Origin: Eximiradius sp.
GTDB taxonomy: Bacteria > Bacteroidota > Ignavibacteria > Kapaibacteriales > UBA2268
Direction of reading: 5' to 3'
DNA: 64,000 nt
Assembly (NCBI GenBank): GCA_937127445.1
Contig: CAKZLY010000014.1
Location: 191,001-255,000, forward strand
Position numbers and translations under genes: made by a program. The stretch's first letter is position 1; every line of letters begins with the position of its first letter. Of the stretch, positions 42,867 through 53,871 are shown in pieces. The notes beneath the pieces were generated by a model. The model made no database searches. It had not been told where the DNA came from and worked only from the letters and a program-made list of their open reading frames with translations.

Positions 42867-45800
42867 TTATTTTAATTTATTATAAATTTCACTGAATGCT
42901 TTCGATAGTTTCTCAATCTCGAAATTATCAAAATAACTATTCAAAACATTAGATACATTAATTAATTTCTCATTATTGTTCGTTTTAGCAAATTGTCTTA
43001 ATTGATTAATAAAATCTTCGGCTTCCTGCAAATCTGTATATTTCATCAAATTTTCAATTTGATTTGCGAATAATTTAGAAAAATCTTTCAAGATTTCCGA
43101 ATTAATTGAATTTAATAATTCATTAATATTACATTTTGCAGCTAATAATTCTTCTGGTTGCTCCTCTTTGTCGCTTGCAGTAAAATCAAGATGCCTTACA
43201 AGCTCGGAAATTATCTCATTGCGGTTAGCTGGTTTACGCAGAAATCCATTGAAAAGGGTATTAACCCTTGTCTCATCTTCCTTCATCGATGATGCTGTGT
43301 AAGCGATAATCGGTATGTTCTTAATTCCAAGCTCATCACGAATAATATTTCTCGTCTGGTATCCGCTCATTTCTGGCATACGTAAGTCCATCATAATAAG
43401 ATTAACTTCAATCGTGCGAAGCAATTCTATTGCTTTCCGCCCATTGCTCGCCTCCAAAATAGTAGTATTCGTATCTTCAAGATGCGCCCGAACAATATCA
43501 ATATTTTGCTGTATATCATCTACTATCAGAATCTTCGCACCTTTGAAGTCAACTATTTTACTCGACCAATCGATTTGTTCGCTTGCCTTTTTGATTTCAT
43601 CGAGTCTCTGCACGTTATATAATCGGACAGTGAATGTAGAACCTTTCCCGAGTTCGCTTTCGACTGTGATTTCCCCACCCATCATCTTTACCAAACGGCT
43701 CGATATTGCAAGCCCAAGCCCTGTGCCGCCAAAGTGCTTCACACTAACAGTGCTTGCCTGACGAAACGATTCAAATATTAAATCTTTGTCCTCTGGTGCA
43801 ATCCCAATTCCTGTGTCTTTTACATCGATTTTCAGGTTGTAATGTTGATTATCTACTTTATGGTGCGAAAGCGAGATATACACACCACCTTCTTTCGTGA
43901 ATTTGATTGCGTTCCCGACCAAATTTATCAGCACCTGACGAATTCTAACTTCATCAAGAAATAGATTATCCGGTGGATTTCCCGGAATTACAAGTTCAAA
44001 TTTTAATTTTCGCTGGTTTGCCTGCTCGAAAAAAATCTGGTATATATCATTTAAAGTTTCTGCAATATTAACGGGTTCAGGTTGAAGTTCTATCCGACCT
44101 GCTTCTATTTTTGATAAATCAAGTATGTCGTTGATTAAGGCAAGCAATGTACGCCCACTTTTCTGAATTGTTTCAAGATATCCTTTGAATGGCTGCTCAC
44201 GTATGGATTTGAGCATAATATCAGAAAATCCTAAAATGGCATTCATCGGAGTTCGTATCTCATGGCTCATATTCGCTAAAAATTCAGATTTTGCACGGTT
44301 CGCTTGGTCTGCTATCTGTTTCTGCTTGATAATTTCTAACTCAAATTTGTTCCGTGCTATTGCACCAGCAATTATTTCTGCTGCAAGCCTGTATAAAGAT
44401 ACTGTGTCGTAGTCCCAATCACGCTCTTTTTGCAAAGTATCAAACACTATAAAACCTATTAACTCATTCCCGTAAAACATTGGAACGCTAAGCAATGATA
44501 TTATTCCGATTTCCAACAGTGTCGATTTTTCTTCAAATTCATCAGGCAGCTTCTGAACATTCTGTATTTGAACAAAATCATTGTCCTTGAAGAGATCTAT
44601 CCAACGTCGAATCATTTGATATCGTATTAAACTAATTTTTTCTATTTCTTGCGGCACATTTTCCAAAATCCAGCTATATGTATTTTCAATATGTTGGCTT
44701 GATTCGTGTAATGTGAAAATATATACTCTATCAGATCCCGAGAAACGACCTAATATTTCGAGCGCAAATACTATTCCACTATGCAAATCCTTAGCTGTTG
44801 ATTGAATTAATACAGAAGATAATTCATTGATTATTGAGTTTAATCGATACATTTCTTCTAATTTTTTAGCTGCTAACTTATTCTCTGTTATATCGCGGAC
44901 AATTCCCATTAATAAATTATTCCCAAACGGGCTTATTCTAACTTCGTAATATTTATATTCATTCTTATAATTTATATTGAACTCGTAACGTTGAAGCTCA
45001 CCGGTTTCTAATGCTTTTTCAAGATAAAAATAAAGATTATTTGCAATATCTATTTCAAGTACTTCGTTGAGTTTTTTGCCGATGAAAAACCTTGGTGGAA
45101 TAAGCAATTGCTTGGGATTTGACGTATGATAATCAATGAATTTACCCTCTCGAGTTAATATAAATACAAGATCGGGCGAAGAATCAAGTAGAGCACGGTT
45201 GCGTGCCTCGCTTTCGCGTAATGCCTCGTTTGCTAACTTGCTTTCAGTTATGTCCAGAGCAAGACCCAACACGCCAATAATTTTCCCCTCTTCGTCTGTC
45301 ATTCGTGATTTCACTATTTGCAGGTAGTGCTTTGTCCCATCGTTGAAAGTTACTTCTTCTACAAATTCAATAGGTAAATTCGATTGAATTGCCTGCTGGT
45401 CGGTTTCTTGTAATTTTTTAAGTTCATCTTCTGTAAAGGACAACCCATTCTCGTTTCCTGTGTTTATACGCATTAGCATATTTTCGAAAATCGTATTGCT
45501 TTCAGTGTCATTAAGCCAAATAAATATTGGTGCATTGTCTAATATTGATTCAATTAATTTTTTCTGGCGATTTAAGTCGATTTCTGCAAGTTTTTTCTCT
45601 GTTATATCGCGATTTGAAATTCTGCGCCCTAAAAAATTCCCTTGTGTGTCGAATATTGGCCTATTTATGTGCTGGATGTATCTTATTTCGCCGCCTTTGC
45701 GTTTTATTCTAAATTCGAGTTCTACAGTCCGAGATTCCGATTTTAAATTAGTTACATTAGAGAAATAATCATAGTCATCAGGATGAACTATAAAGTGAAG

Positions 45801-46598
45801 CAAGTCGGGATTTGTTATAAATTCATCTGGCAAATATCCCGTTATGCGTTCGCAAGATGGTGAAATATACATAAATTTGTTATCGGGGTCGAGCCAATAT
45901 TCCCAATCATAAGTGTAATTGGCAAGTGTTCGAAATTTTTGTTCACTGCTTAGAAGCTTCAATTCTGCTTCTCTCTGGTACGTTATATCAGAAGCAATTC
46001 CATCCAATCTATATTGCTCTTCTTCGGCAATTGTTATTCGAAATCGGTTCTTGATCCAGCATATTTTTCCACTTGGCAGAAACACACGGTATATTACCTC
46101 TTGTGTAGTTCCATCTTTTGCAACCTCAATCCTTTTCTCTAATTCCGACCTATCTTCTGGGTGAATTATGTCCAACCATAATTGAGGATACTTTATGAAA
46201 TCTTCCGCGGGGAACTCAAATATTTTTTCTATACTCTGGTTTGTAAATAGTAAATTTAACTCTGGATAAGTAGCCGACCATACTATATCATCGAGAGAAT
46301 TGATTACTGCATAAAGTCTTTTCTCTTTTGCTTTTAAGCTTCTTTCGTAAGACTTTTTCTCTTCTTCAAAATGTGCTAGCTCGGAACATAAAGATTGAAA
46401 TTCTAAATTCTTCTTCTCTAAAATTTCATTAAGTAAGGCATTTGTTTCGAACAGCCCATAGTCGTTTTCATCAATTGATTGGATTTTTTCAATACGCTCA
46501 ATTAAAGCCTTCTGTATTTTTCTTGCTTTGCTTAGCTCTCTTTCGAGATTACTTATTTTTATAAGGATTTCGTCGATATTAATATCTCCATTTCCCAT
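42867..46598 (-). CDS. Hybrid sensor histidine kinase: coiled coil-PASx4-GAF-HisKA-HATPase-REC-degenerate Hpt-like tail
   Basis: PAS units ([35 protein letters not shown] etc.), GAF ([11 protein letters not shown]...[23 protein letters not shown]), [37 protein letters not shown]...[15 protein letters not shown] 46598 preferred over TTG 46616. Confidence 0.92.
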   Translation of the reverse strand: MGNGDINIDEILIKISNLERELSKARKIQKALIERIEKIQSIDENDYGLFETNALLNEILEKKNLEFQSLCSELAHFEEEKKSYERSLKAKEKRLYAVINSLDDIVWSATYPELNLLFTNQSIEKIFEFPAEDFIKYPQLWLDIIHPEDRSELEKRIEVAKDGTTQEVIYRVFLPSGKICWIKNRFRITIAEEEQYRLDGIASDITYQREAELKLLSSEQKFRTLANYTYDWEYWLDPDNKFMYISPSCERITGYLPDEFITNPDLLHFIVHPDDYDYFSNVTNLKSESRTVELEFRIKRKGGEIRYIQHINRPIFDTQGNFLGRRISNRDITEKKLAEIDLNRQKKLIESILDNAPIFIWLNDTESNTIFENMLMRINTGNENGLSFTEDELKKLQETDQQAIQSNLPIEFVEEVTFNDGTKHYLQIVKSRMTDEEGKIIGVLGLALDITESKLANEALRESEARNRALLDSSPDLVFILTREGKFIDYHTSNPKQLLIPPRFFIGKKLNEVLEIDIANNLYFYLEKALETGELQRYEFNINYKNEYKYYEVRISPFGNNLLMGIVRDITENKLAAKKLEEMYRLNSIINELSSVLIQSTAKDLHSGIVFALEILGRFSGSDRVYIFTLHESSQHIENTYSWILENVPQEIEKISLIRYQMIRRWIDLFKDNDFVQIQNVQKLPDEFEEKSTLLEIGIISLLSVPMFYGNELIGFIVFDTLQKERDWDYDTVSLYRLAAEIIAGAIARNKFELEIIKQKQIADQANRAKSEFLANMSHEIRTPMNAILGFSDIMLKSIREQPFKGYLETIQKSGRTLLALINDILDLSKIEAGRIELQPEPVNIAETLNDIYQIFFEQANQRKLKFELVIPGNPPDNLFLDEVRIRQVLINLVGNAIKFTKEGGVYISLSHHKVDNQHYNLKIDVKDTGIGIAPEDKDLIFESFRQASTVSVKHFGGTGLGLAISSRLVKMMGGEITVESELGKGSTFTVRLYNVQRLDEIKKASEQIDWSSKIVDFKGAKILIVDDIQQNIDIVRAHLEDTNTTILEASNGRKAIELLRTIEVNLIMMDLRMPEMSGYQTRNIIRDELGIKNIPIIAYTASSMKEDETRVNTLFNGFLRKPANRNEIISELVRHLDFTASDKEEQPEELLAAKCNINELLNSINSEILKDFSKLFANQIENLMKYTDLQEAEDFINQLRQFAKTNNNEKLINVSNVLNSYFDNFEIEKLSKAFSEIYNKLK

Positions 46599-46612
46599 AA
46601 ATTCAATATAAA

Positions 46613-49600
46613 TCAAGTACTTTTAACAACAGGAAGAGTGAAGTAAAATGTTGAACCTTTATTTTCCTTACTGTTAAGATAAATAATTCCGCCGTGTTTT
46701 TCAACAAATTCTTTGCATAATATTAGTCCAAGTCCCGAACCCGTTTCTTTCTCAGTACCTTTAGTCGTAATTTGTGCATCTATTCTGAATAGCTTATCTT
46801 TATGTTCTTCGGGAATACCAACCCCGTTATCTTCGACAGCAATTTCAGCAAAATCTCCTTCTACCTTGTTAATAAAAATCTTAATTCTTCCGCCACGATG
46901 AGTGAATTTTATTCCATTCGTTACAAGATTTCTTACAACTCCCGTTATCATATTCCTGTCGCAATAAACTACGAAATCATCAGGCACATTTATCGACAAA
47001 TCAATTTCTTTATTGGTTGCAATTTCTCGCAAAGTGTATAGTGAATTATTTATGATTTCTTTTAATGTGATTTGCTCAGGATTATACGGTATTTTCCCAA
47101 GTTGTAATCGCGACCATTGCAATAAGTCATCAAGCAATTTATATACAGAATTTGCTGAATTATATATTGCTTGCGACATCTTACGAAGTTCACGCAAGGA
47201 CAAATCTTCCAGATCTTTGGCCATCATATCGGTTAGTCCCAAAAAACCACTGAATGGTCCACGTAAATCGTGCGAAATGATTGAGAAGAAGTTATCCTTT
47301 GCCGATATAGTTTCTTCAAGTCGTTGCTTGATTTCTTCGAGCTCTTTTATTAGATTATTCTTTTCTTCCAGTGTTTGTTCTATCTTTTGGTTTGACAGTT
47401 TTAATGCATCTAATAGTGCTCTCTGCTCTTCATCAGCTCGCTTTTTATCGTCAATATCTTCTATAAAACACAATATTTCATCATCTTTTAATAACACAGC
47501 AGAAATTTTCGCCCAAAATACTTTTTCTTTTGCATCTTGCATAATTATTTCAATTGTTCTATTTTCACTATTTAAAGTTGAAAGTGTATCTATAAATAAA
47601 TCGTGCTTCTGAAAAATAAAATATAATATATTTTTATTAAGTAGATTTTCTTCTGATGTTTTAATTAATTCCTGAAATGCTCGATTACAGCCATGAATGA
47701 TGCCATCCTTCCTAATCGAGACTATTCCCATCGGTGCAGCCTGAATGTACGCTTTGAACGTTTTGTAGCTTTGTTCAAGCAAATTCTGATTAATTTTCTT
47801 TTCTGTTATATCGAGCAAATTTAATAATACATATTCACTGTTCCCAGATTGAATAAAAGAAGTCGTTGCCAGAAATGTGTATTCTCTAAGCATACCATTG
47901 AGCATAAGTTTTGCGTTGTGTTCGATACCGGTAACACTCTGTCTGGTTTCGAGTGTTTTCTGTATAGCTTTGTTCAATTTGCACTCAGAGCAATCAGGTC
48001 CAAATCCGCAGCCAAGATCCGAATCTTTCTCGTGTATGCAACCAAAACAACCACAGGCTCTCTTGTTAATAAGCTCTTCAAGTGGAATCCCCAGGAAATC
48101 TGTTGTTGTTTTATTAGCGTAGACTATCCTTGAGTTGGTATCCAATAAGCTAATTAGTACAGGTGAGCTATCATAAATTGCTTGTAATTCTGTGTTTATT
48201 TTGTTGAGTTCTTTTATTAACTCTCTTTCGTATGTTATATCACGCTTTATAGCGACATAATTTATGATTTTACCTTTGTCGTTTTTTACCGGCGTTATTG
48301 TTAAAAACTCTATATATTTTGAACCATCTTTACGCCTGTTGATAATTTCTCCTTTCCAAGTTTTACCGTTTGCTATCGTTTTCCACATAGTTTTGTAGAA
48401 TTCTTTGTTCTGTTCACCGGAATTAACAAGCTCCCTTGGATTTTTCCCTATTGCTTCTTCCAGCGAATAGCCTGTTAGTTCCGAAAATGCAGGATTTATA
48501 TACTGTATGTTTCCTCGAACATCAGTTATGACAACACTTTCCGTTGTAGAATTGATGGCAGAATTCAGTAGTTGTAGCCTTTCTTCTTGCAAACGTTTTT
48601 CTTTGTCAATATCTATATGTGCAGCAATAATTTTAGTTGGGTTGCCTTCTTTATCCCATTCAGTTACTCTACCATTACATTTTACCCACTTCCAATTTCC
48701 ATCTTTTGTCTTCATCCTATATTCGTGACTAAATTGTCCGTGCTTATTTGAAATAAGTTCCTTTATTGTTGTTTCTACTTTTTCCCTATCTTCTATATGA
48801 ATATGTTCAATAATATTTTCTATACTGTTTTCAAATTCATCAGGACTATACCCTAATATTTTAAAGAACTTATGATTTAATGCAACTTGCCCATTTGCAA
48901 TGTCATATTCCATAATGCTATTATCAATGATATCTGTAATAGTTTCCAGCTTTCTTAAATAGGATTTCCTTTTTGTAATATCTCTTGCCGCTCCAACAAA
49001 ACCAACCAAAACTTTTTCTTTAAACACTGGTTGCGAACTAACTTCAAGCCATACTAAATTGCCTTTTGGTGTTGTGTATGGGACCTCAAAAACGGCATCT
49101 TCTATTGTTCCTTTTTCTAAAAAAATTTTTTCCCTATTCATCAACAAAGCGAACAATTCACTTTCTTCCGAAATGTCCAATAATTTTAACACAGATTTCC
49201 CTATTACTTCCTCACAACTCAGACCCGAAATCTTTTCAAATGCAGGCGAAACATATTTAATAATGTAATTTTCATCAACCTCCCAAACTACATCCTGTAT
49301 GCTTTGCATATACAAATCAAATCGCATCTTTTCATTTAATATCGTTTCTGATTGTGCCTTTTGAAATGTGATATCTCTATTGTCGGCTATTCTCCCTATA
49401 TATTTGCCGTTTTCATAAATTGGCCTGCATATGTGCGAAATGGTTTTTATTTGTCCGCTTTTCGTAACAATTCGAAATTCTACTTCGAATGTGTTGGGAT
49501 TTTCAGTATAAGCGACTTTTGCATGTTCAATATATTTTTCTTTGTCTTCATCGTAAACAATATCTATCAAAAAATTATTATTTACTTCTATCTCTTCCAT

Positions 49601-49723
49601 CGAATACTCTGTGAATTGCTCTACTGATTTTGAATGGAACTCTATTTTCCCTTGCGGGGTCATCCAATATATCCAATCAGCAATGTGGTCCGCAATTATT
49701 TTTAATGATTTTTCTTTCATCAT
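46613..49723 (-). CDS. Cytosolic sensor histidine kinase with six PAS domains, one containing a Cys-rich insertion
   Basis: PAC endings RIADNRDITFQK, GAARDITKRK, AAHIDIDKEK, AIKRDITYER, LNLLDITEKK, CFIEDIDDKK; FSIISHDLRGPFSG; GSGLGLILCKEF. Confidence 0.92.
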   Translation of the reverse strand: MMKEKSLKIIADHIADWIYWMTPQGKIEFHSKSVEQFTEYSMEEIEVNNNFLIDIVYDEDKEKYIEHAKVAYTENPNTFEVEFRIVTKSGQIKTISHICRPIYENGKYIGRIADNRDITFQKAQSETILNEKMRFDLYMQSIQDVVWEVDENYIIKYVSPAFEKISGLSCEEVIGKSVLKLLDISEESELFALLMNREKIFLEKGTIEDAVFEVPYTTPKGNLVWLEVSSQPVFKEKVLVGFVGAARDITKRKSYLRKLETITDIIDNSIMEYDIANGQVALNHKFFKILGYSPDEFENSIENIIEHIHIEDREKVETTIKELISNKHGQFSHEYRMKTKDGNWKWVKCNGRVTEWDKEGNPTKIIAAHIDIDKEKRLQEERLQLLNSAINSTTESVVITDVRGNIQYINPAFSELTGYSLEEAIGKNPRELVNSGEQNKEFYKTMWKTIANGKTWKGEIINRRKDGSKYIEFLTITPVKNDKGKIINYVAIKRDITYERELIKELNKINTELQAIYDSSPVLISLLDTNSRIVYANKTTTDFLGIPLEELINKRACGCFGCIHEKDSDLGCGFGPDCSECKLNKAIQKTLETRQSVTGIEHNAKLMLNGMLREYTFLATTSFIQSGNSEYVLLNLLDITEKKINQNLLEQSYKTFKAYIQAAPMGIVSIRKDGIIHGCNRAFQELIKTSEENLLNKNILYFIFQKHDLFIDTLSTLNSENRTIEIIMQDAKEKVFWAKISAVLLKDDEILCFIEDIDDKKRADEEQRALLDALKLSNQKIEQTLEEKNNLIKELEEIKQRLEETISAKDNFFSIISHDLRGPFSGFLGLTDMMAKDLEDLSLRELRKMSQAIYNSANSVYKLLDDLLQWSRLQLGKIPYNPEQITLKEIINNSLYTLREIATNKEIDLSINVPDDFVVYCDRNMITGVVRNLVTNGIKFTHRGGRIKIFINKVEGDFAEIAVEDNGVGIPEEHKDKLFRIDAQITTKGTEKETGSGLGLILCKEFVEKHGGIIYLNSKENKGSTFYFTLPVVKST

Positions 49724-49802
49724 TTATTATTATAAATGTATTAATACTATCACTGTTATTGTATTGACTTTGTTACTATCACAATATTGCAAAAAATTTA
49801 AT

Positions 49803-49810
49803 CAAAAATA
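49803..49810 (-). promoter_or_regulatory. Candidate -7 element (TATTTTTG, minus strand) upstream of the PAS-kinase array
   Basis: Plus-strand CAAAAATA matches TAnnTTTG on the minus strand; no well-spaced -33 TTTG found. Confidence 0.3.
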
Positions 49811-49994
49811 ATAATCTTCAATTAAGTAAAACTACTGATTTTTCTATTGTTCTAAAAAATTAATAATTTATAATTAAACAAATTTATTTCAATTTATATA
49901 AATTTTATTTTTATCTGAAATATTATAATTGCTTGATTTTTCGAAATATAAATATTAATTTATATTTCTCATTTGCAATTTTGTAGGAAGCACA

Positions 49995-52088
49995 ATGAAT
50001 AAATCAAATAAAACTCAAACAAACACAATAGACTTTTTCGCTCCTCAGTATTATATTAATCGCGAGCTCAGCTTAATTGAATTTAACCGCAAAGTGTTGC
50101 TCGAAGCTGAAGGTAATCAACATCCTTTGCTTGAGCGTCTTAAATTCGTATGTATTTTCAGCTCCAATTTAGACGAATTTTTTATGATACGCGTCGCCGG
50201 GCTGAAAAGCCAAATTGCCGAAGGTGTTATCGAATACTCTTACGATGGCAAAACCCCTCACGAGCAACTCACAGAAATTCGCAACGCTCTGCTCCCGCTA
50301 TACCAGATGCAAGAAAGACTGCTAAACGAAGAAATTTTACCTGAACTTCGTAAATACGGTGTTGTCTTCCATCGATTCGACGAACTTGATGAAAAGGACA
50401 AATCTTATCTGGAAAAATATTTTCGTGAGAATATCATGCCGGTGCTTACTCCTCTTACTTTGGGTCCTGCAAACCCTTTCCCGCGACTGATTAATCGTAG
50501 CTTAAACATTGCTTTTGCATTTCAAGATAATTTAGCTGATGATGAGGATCGCCGTATAGGGTTCTTGCAAATTCCTACTGTTGTACCAAGATTTATACCT
50601 CTCAACGGCAAACGTAAAAACAACTATATTCTTGTCGAACAAGTTGTTCGTGCTTTTGCTGAACAACTCTATCCCGGAATGACTATTCTTTCGTCGAACA
50701 CTTTCCGTGTTACTCGTGATGCTGATATTGAAATTGCCGAAGACGAAGCTGAAGACCTGCTTTCAGAAATTGCCGAACAAGTGAAACAACGCCGATGGGG
50801 TGGTGCCGCTGTCCGTCTCGAAGTTAATTCCAATATGCCCGACTTCGTCGCTAATATCCTTATGAAATCTCTTGATTTAGAACCAACTGACGTCTATACT
50901 CTGAACCGCCCGCTCAATCTTCCCGATTTTATGGAATTGCTAAAACTCGAACTCAAAGATATTAAAGATAAGCCATTCTCTACACGGGACCTACCTCAAT
51001 TCAAGCAAGATGGTCCCGGCGTGTTCGAAGCTATTCGTCAATCTGACCTGCTTGTGCATCATCCCTATGATTCATTTACAAATAGCACTTTGCGGTTCTT
51101 AAATCAAGCTGCCGACGACCCCGACGTCCTCGCTATCAAGATTACTCTCTACCGCACTGGTCGATATTCGGCTATCGTCGAGGCTCTTAAACGTGCCGCC
51201 GTAAATGGAAAATACGTTACTGCTTTCGTCGAACTTAAAGCTCGTTTCGACGAGGAGTCCAACATAATCTGGGCAAAGGAACTCGAAAATGTTGGCGTTC
51301 ACGTCGTCTATGGCGTTCCTGGACTGAAAACCCACTGCAAAATTGCTCTTATTGTTCGTCGCGAAGGCGGTAAATTAAAAAAATATCTTCATCTCTCCAC
51401 TGGCAACTACAACCAGGTTACTGCTCGCATCTATACCGATATCGCAATGTTCACCGCAAATGATGAATTTGGCGACGACGCTGTTGATTTGTTCAACTAC
51501 CTTACGGGTTATTCTCATTACGATAATTGGAAACATTTTTCTGTTGCACCGATTAATTTGCATAATAAATTGATTTCTTTTATTCGCCGCGAAGCCGAAC
51601 TTCATTCCCCCGATAATCCCGGACTTATTATTGCAAAACTTAATCAAATTGCTCAAAAAGAAGTTATCGCTGAACTCTACAAAGCTTCTTGCAAAGGTGT
51701 CAAAATTCAACTTATTTGCCGTGGTGTTTGCTGCCTGAAACCTGGCGTCCCAAATATTAGCGAAAATATCGAGGTCCGCTCTATTCTTGGGCGTTTCTTA
51801 GAGCATAGCCGTGTCTTCTACTTCAAAAATGGTGGCAACGAAGAAGTTTATCTTTCAAGTGCCGACTGGATGACACGCAATTTGCATCGCAGAGTAGAAA
51901 TAATGTTCCCTGTCTATCAAAATAACTTAAAGCAACAACTTATTGAACTTCTCCATCTTTATTGGAAAGACAATTCTAAATCTTGGCGATTGCTTCCCGA
52001 TGGCTCTTACGAAAAACTATCCCTATCGAAGGGCGCTAAACAGTTTTCCGTGCAAGAATATCTACTAAAAAATAATAAAAATAATTAA
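49995..52088 (+). CDS. ppk1: Polyphosphate kinase 1
   Basis: YYINRELSLIEFNRKVLLEA...SNLDEFFMIRVAGLKSQ...DPDVLAIKITLYRT...HLSTGNYNQVTARIYTD. Confidence 0.96.
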   Translation: MNKSNKTQTNTIDFFAPQYYINRELSLIEFNRKVLLEAEGNQHPLLERLKFVCIFSSNLDEFFMIRVAGLKSQIAEGVIEYSYDGKTPHEQLTEIRNALLPLYQMQERLLNEEILPELRKYGVVFHRFDELDEKDKSYLEKYFRENIMPVLTPLTLGPANPFPRLINRSLNIAFAFQDNLADDEDRRIGFLQIPTVVPRFIPLNGKRKNNYILVEQVVRAFAEQLYPGMTILSSNTFRVTRDADIEIAEDEAEDLLSEIAEQVKQRRWGGAAVRLEVNSNMPDFVANILMKSLDLEPTDVYTLNRPLNLPDFMELLKLELKDIKDKPFSTRDLPQFKQDGPGVFEAIRQSDLLVHHPYDSFTNSTLRFLNQAADDPDVLAIKITLYRTGRYSAIVEALKRAAVNGKYVTAFVELKARFDEESNIIWAKELENVGVHVVYGVPGLKTHCKIALIVRREGGKLKKYLHLSTGNYNQVTARIYTDIAMFTANDEFGDDAVDLFNYLTGYSHYDNWKHFSVAPINLHNKLISFIRREAELHSPDNPGLIIAKLNQIAQKEVIAELYKASCKGVKIQLICRGVCCLKPGVPNISENIEVRSILGRFLEHSRVFYFKNGGNEEVYLSSADWMTRNLHRRVEIMFPVYQNNLKQQLIELLHLYWKDNSKSWRLLPDGSYEKLSLSKGAKQFSVQEYLLKNNKNN

Positions 52089-52191
52089 ATACTATTGACT
52101 TTTTTTATTGATTAATTCGTTATAAATTTGAATTTATCATTTATTTGTGATAAATTATATTCTATTATTTTCAATATTTTTTGTGCTTTGT

Positions 52192-53481
52192 ATGAAGAAA
52201 TTTTTGTTGTTGATATGCCTTCTGCTTGTTAGTTCACAATACGCTCAAAGTCAGCTTTCACGAGGAGAAACAATGGACAAAGTGCTGGCTGTTGTCGGTA
52301 ATGAAGTGATTTTGCTTAGCGATGTGCGTGGACAACTTCTGATGATGGCTCAGCAAGACCCACGAGTAAATCCCGACGACCCAAAGCTCTTTCAGGAATT
52401 GCTTGATGCATTAATAAATGAAAAGCTACTTATTACTAAAGCAGTCGAGGATTCAATCGTAGTTACTGACGAACAAATCGAAGCTCGTTGGCAAGCTTTT
52501 CTACAAACTTTAATTCAGCAGTTTGGTTCAGAAGAAAGAGTTGAGCAAGTTTATAAAAAATCTATCAATAGAATAAAATTCGAACTGCGCGACGATATTC
52601 GCAATAAATTGCTTTCTGCTAACCTTGTTCAGCAACTTATTGGAAATGTTTCAATTACACCAAAAGAAGTCGAAGAATTCTTCAAATTATACCGCGATTC
52701 TATCCCCAAAGTGCCAGATACTTATGAAATCTATCACCTTGTCAAATATGTTGATGTACGACAGGACGAAAAGAAACGAGCTTTGGAACTTGCACGAAGT
52801 GTTAGGGATTCTATTCTCAACGGTGGTGCTTTCGAAAGTTTTGCTGCTCGCTATAGTCAGGATTTTGCTACCTCCTCGAAAGGCGGAGACCTCGGCTGGG
52901 TTTCTCGTGGTAAGTTCTTCCCCGAATTCGAAAATGCTGCCTTTTCGCTCGAATCTGGCGATATCTCGCGCCCTGTCGAAACGCCATTTGGTTTTCACTT
53001 AATTCAGGTTGTCGAGAAAAAGAAAGATGCTATACACGCTCGCCATATTCTGTTCAAAATTTCGCAGTCGTCAGACGACTATGAACGTACTCGTGCTTTT
53101 CTGGATTCCCTTCGTTTAGTCGCTATCGAACAAAATAATTTTTCCGAGCTTGCCCGCCTCCATTCCGACGACAAAGAAACTCGCGGCTTTGGTGGGCTCA
53201 TTGGCAGACTGCCTATGAATGAACTCCCCTCGAACTTCCGCGAACAAATTAAACAACTTAAAGATGGCGGTATTTCCGACCCTCTTTCTTATAATGTTGT
53301 CCAAAATAAACCTGCTTTCCATATTATTTATAAAAAAGCAACTATTCCCGAGCATTACGCTACTCTCAAACAAGACTATGAATATATAAGCAACATCGCA
53401 CTTGATCATAAAAAAATGAAAATATACAATGATTATATCCAAAAATTGCGAAAAGAAATTTATTGGGAAGTTAAGAAATAG
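52192..53481 (+). CDS. SurA-like periplasmic peptidylprolyl isomerase (two parvulin domains)
   Basis: Signal peptide MKKFLLLICLLLVSSQYAQSQ; VLAVVGNEVILLSDV; GGDLGWVSRGKFFPEFENAAFSLESGDISRPVETPFGFHLIQVV; HARHILFKI. Confidence 0.9.
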   Translation: MKKFLLLICLLLVSSQYAQSQLSRGETMDKVLAVVGNEVILLSDVRGQLLMMAQQDPRVNPDDPKLFQELLDALINEKLLITKAVEDSIVVTDEQIEARWQAFLQTLIQQFGSEERVEQVYKKSINRIKFELRDDIRNKLLSANLVQQLIGNVSITPKEVEEFFKLYRDSIPKVPDTYEIYHLVKYVDVRQDEKKRALELARSVRDSILNGGAFESFAARYSQDFATSSKGGDLGWVSRGKFFPEFENAAFSLESGDISRPVETPFGFHLIQVVEKKKDAIHARHILFKISQSSDDYERTRAFLDSLRLVAIEQNNFSELARLHSDDKETRGFGGLIGRLPMNELPSNFREQIKQLKDGGISDPLSYNVVQNKPAFHIIYKKATIPEHYATLKQDYEYISNIALDHKKMKIYNDYIQKLRKEIYWEVKK

Positions 53482-53491
53482 AAGGTTGCGT

Positions 53492-53869
53492 ATGGACAAT
53501 AGCAAAAAAATACTTATAGTCGATGATTCCATAGTTGCGCGGATGGCAATTAAGAAAATTCTTTCAAAAAAATTTAATTCTATTAAAGAAGCAAGCAGTG
53601 GGACAGATGCAATTGAATTGCTTAAAAACGAGCAATTTGATTGCATTCTTGTTGATTACCTCATGCCGGGCATTAATGGAGTTACTACAATCAAAATTAT
53701 GCGCGAAATGGGTATCAATTCCCCCATTATTGTTATTTCTGCTAACCAACAAAAGGCTATCTTAGACAAATTCAGTGAACTGGGGGTTGTTGCCATCTTG
53801 AAAAAGCAAGTTGCCGAACAAGATTTGTTCGATGCTGTCGAAAAAGCTCTTTTTTCTCGCGGAGGTTAG
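53492..53869 (+). CDS. CheY-like single-domain response regulator
   Basis: MDNSKKILIVDDSIVARMAIKKIL...CILVDYLMPGINGVTTIKIM...VISAN...ILKK; about 125 aa, no output domain. Confidence 0.92.
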   Translation: MDNSKKILIVDDSIVARMAIKKILSKKFNSIKEASSGTDAIELLKNEQFDCILVDYLMPGINGVTTIKIMREMGINSPIIVISANQQKAILDKFSELGVVAILKKQVAEQDLFDAVEKALFSRGG

Positions 53870-53871
53870 TT

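Noticed and set aside
43315-49627. Numerous + strand ORFs of 60-199 aa across the PAS-kinase array (e.g. 43315-43761, 47013-47612)
   Set aside because: They lie antisense to well-defined PAS/HK domains and have no recognisable domain content.
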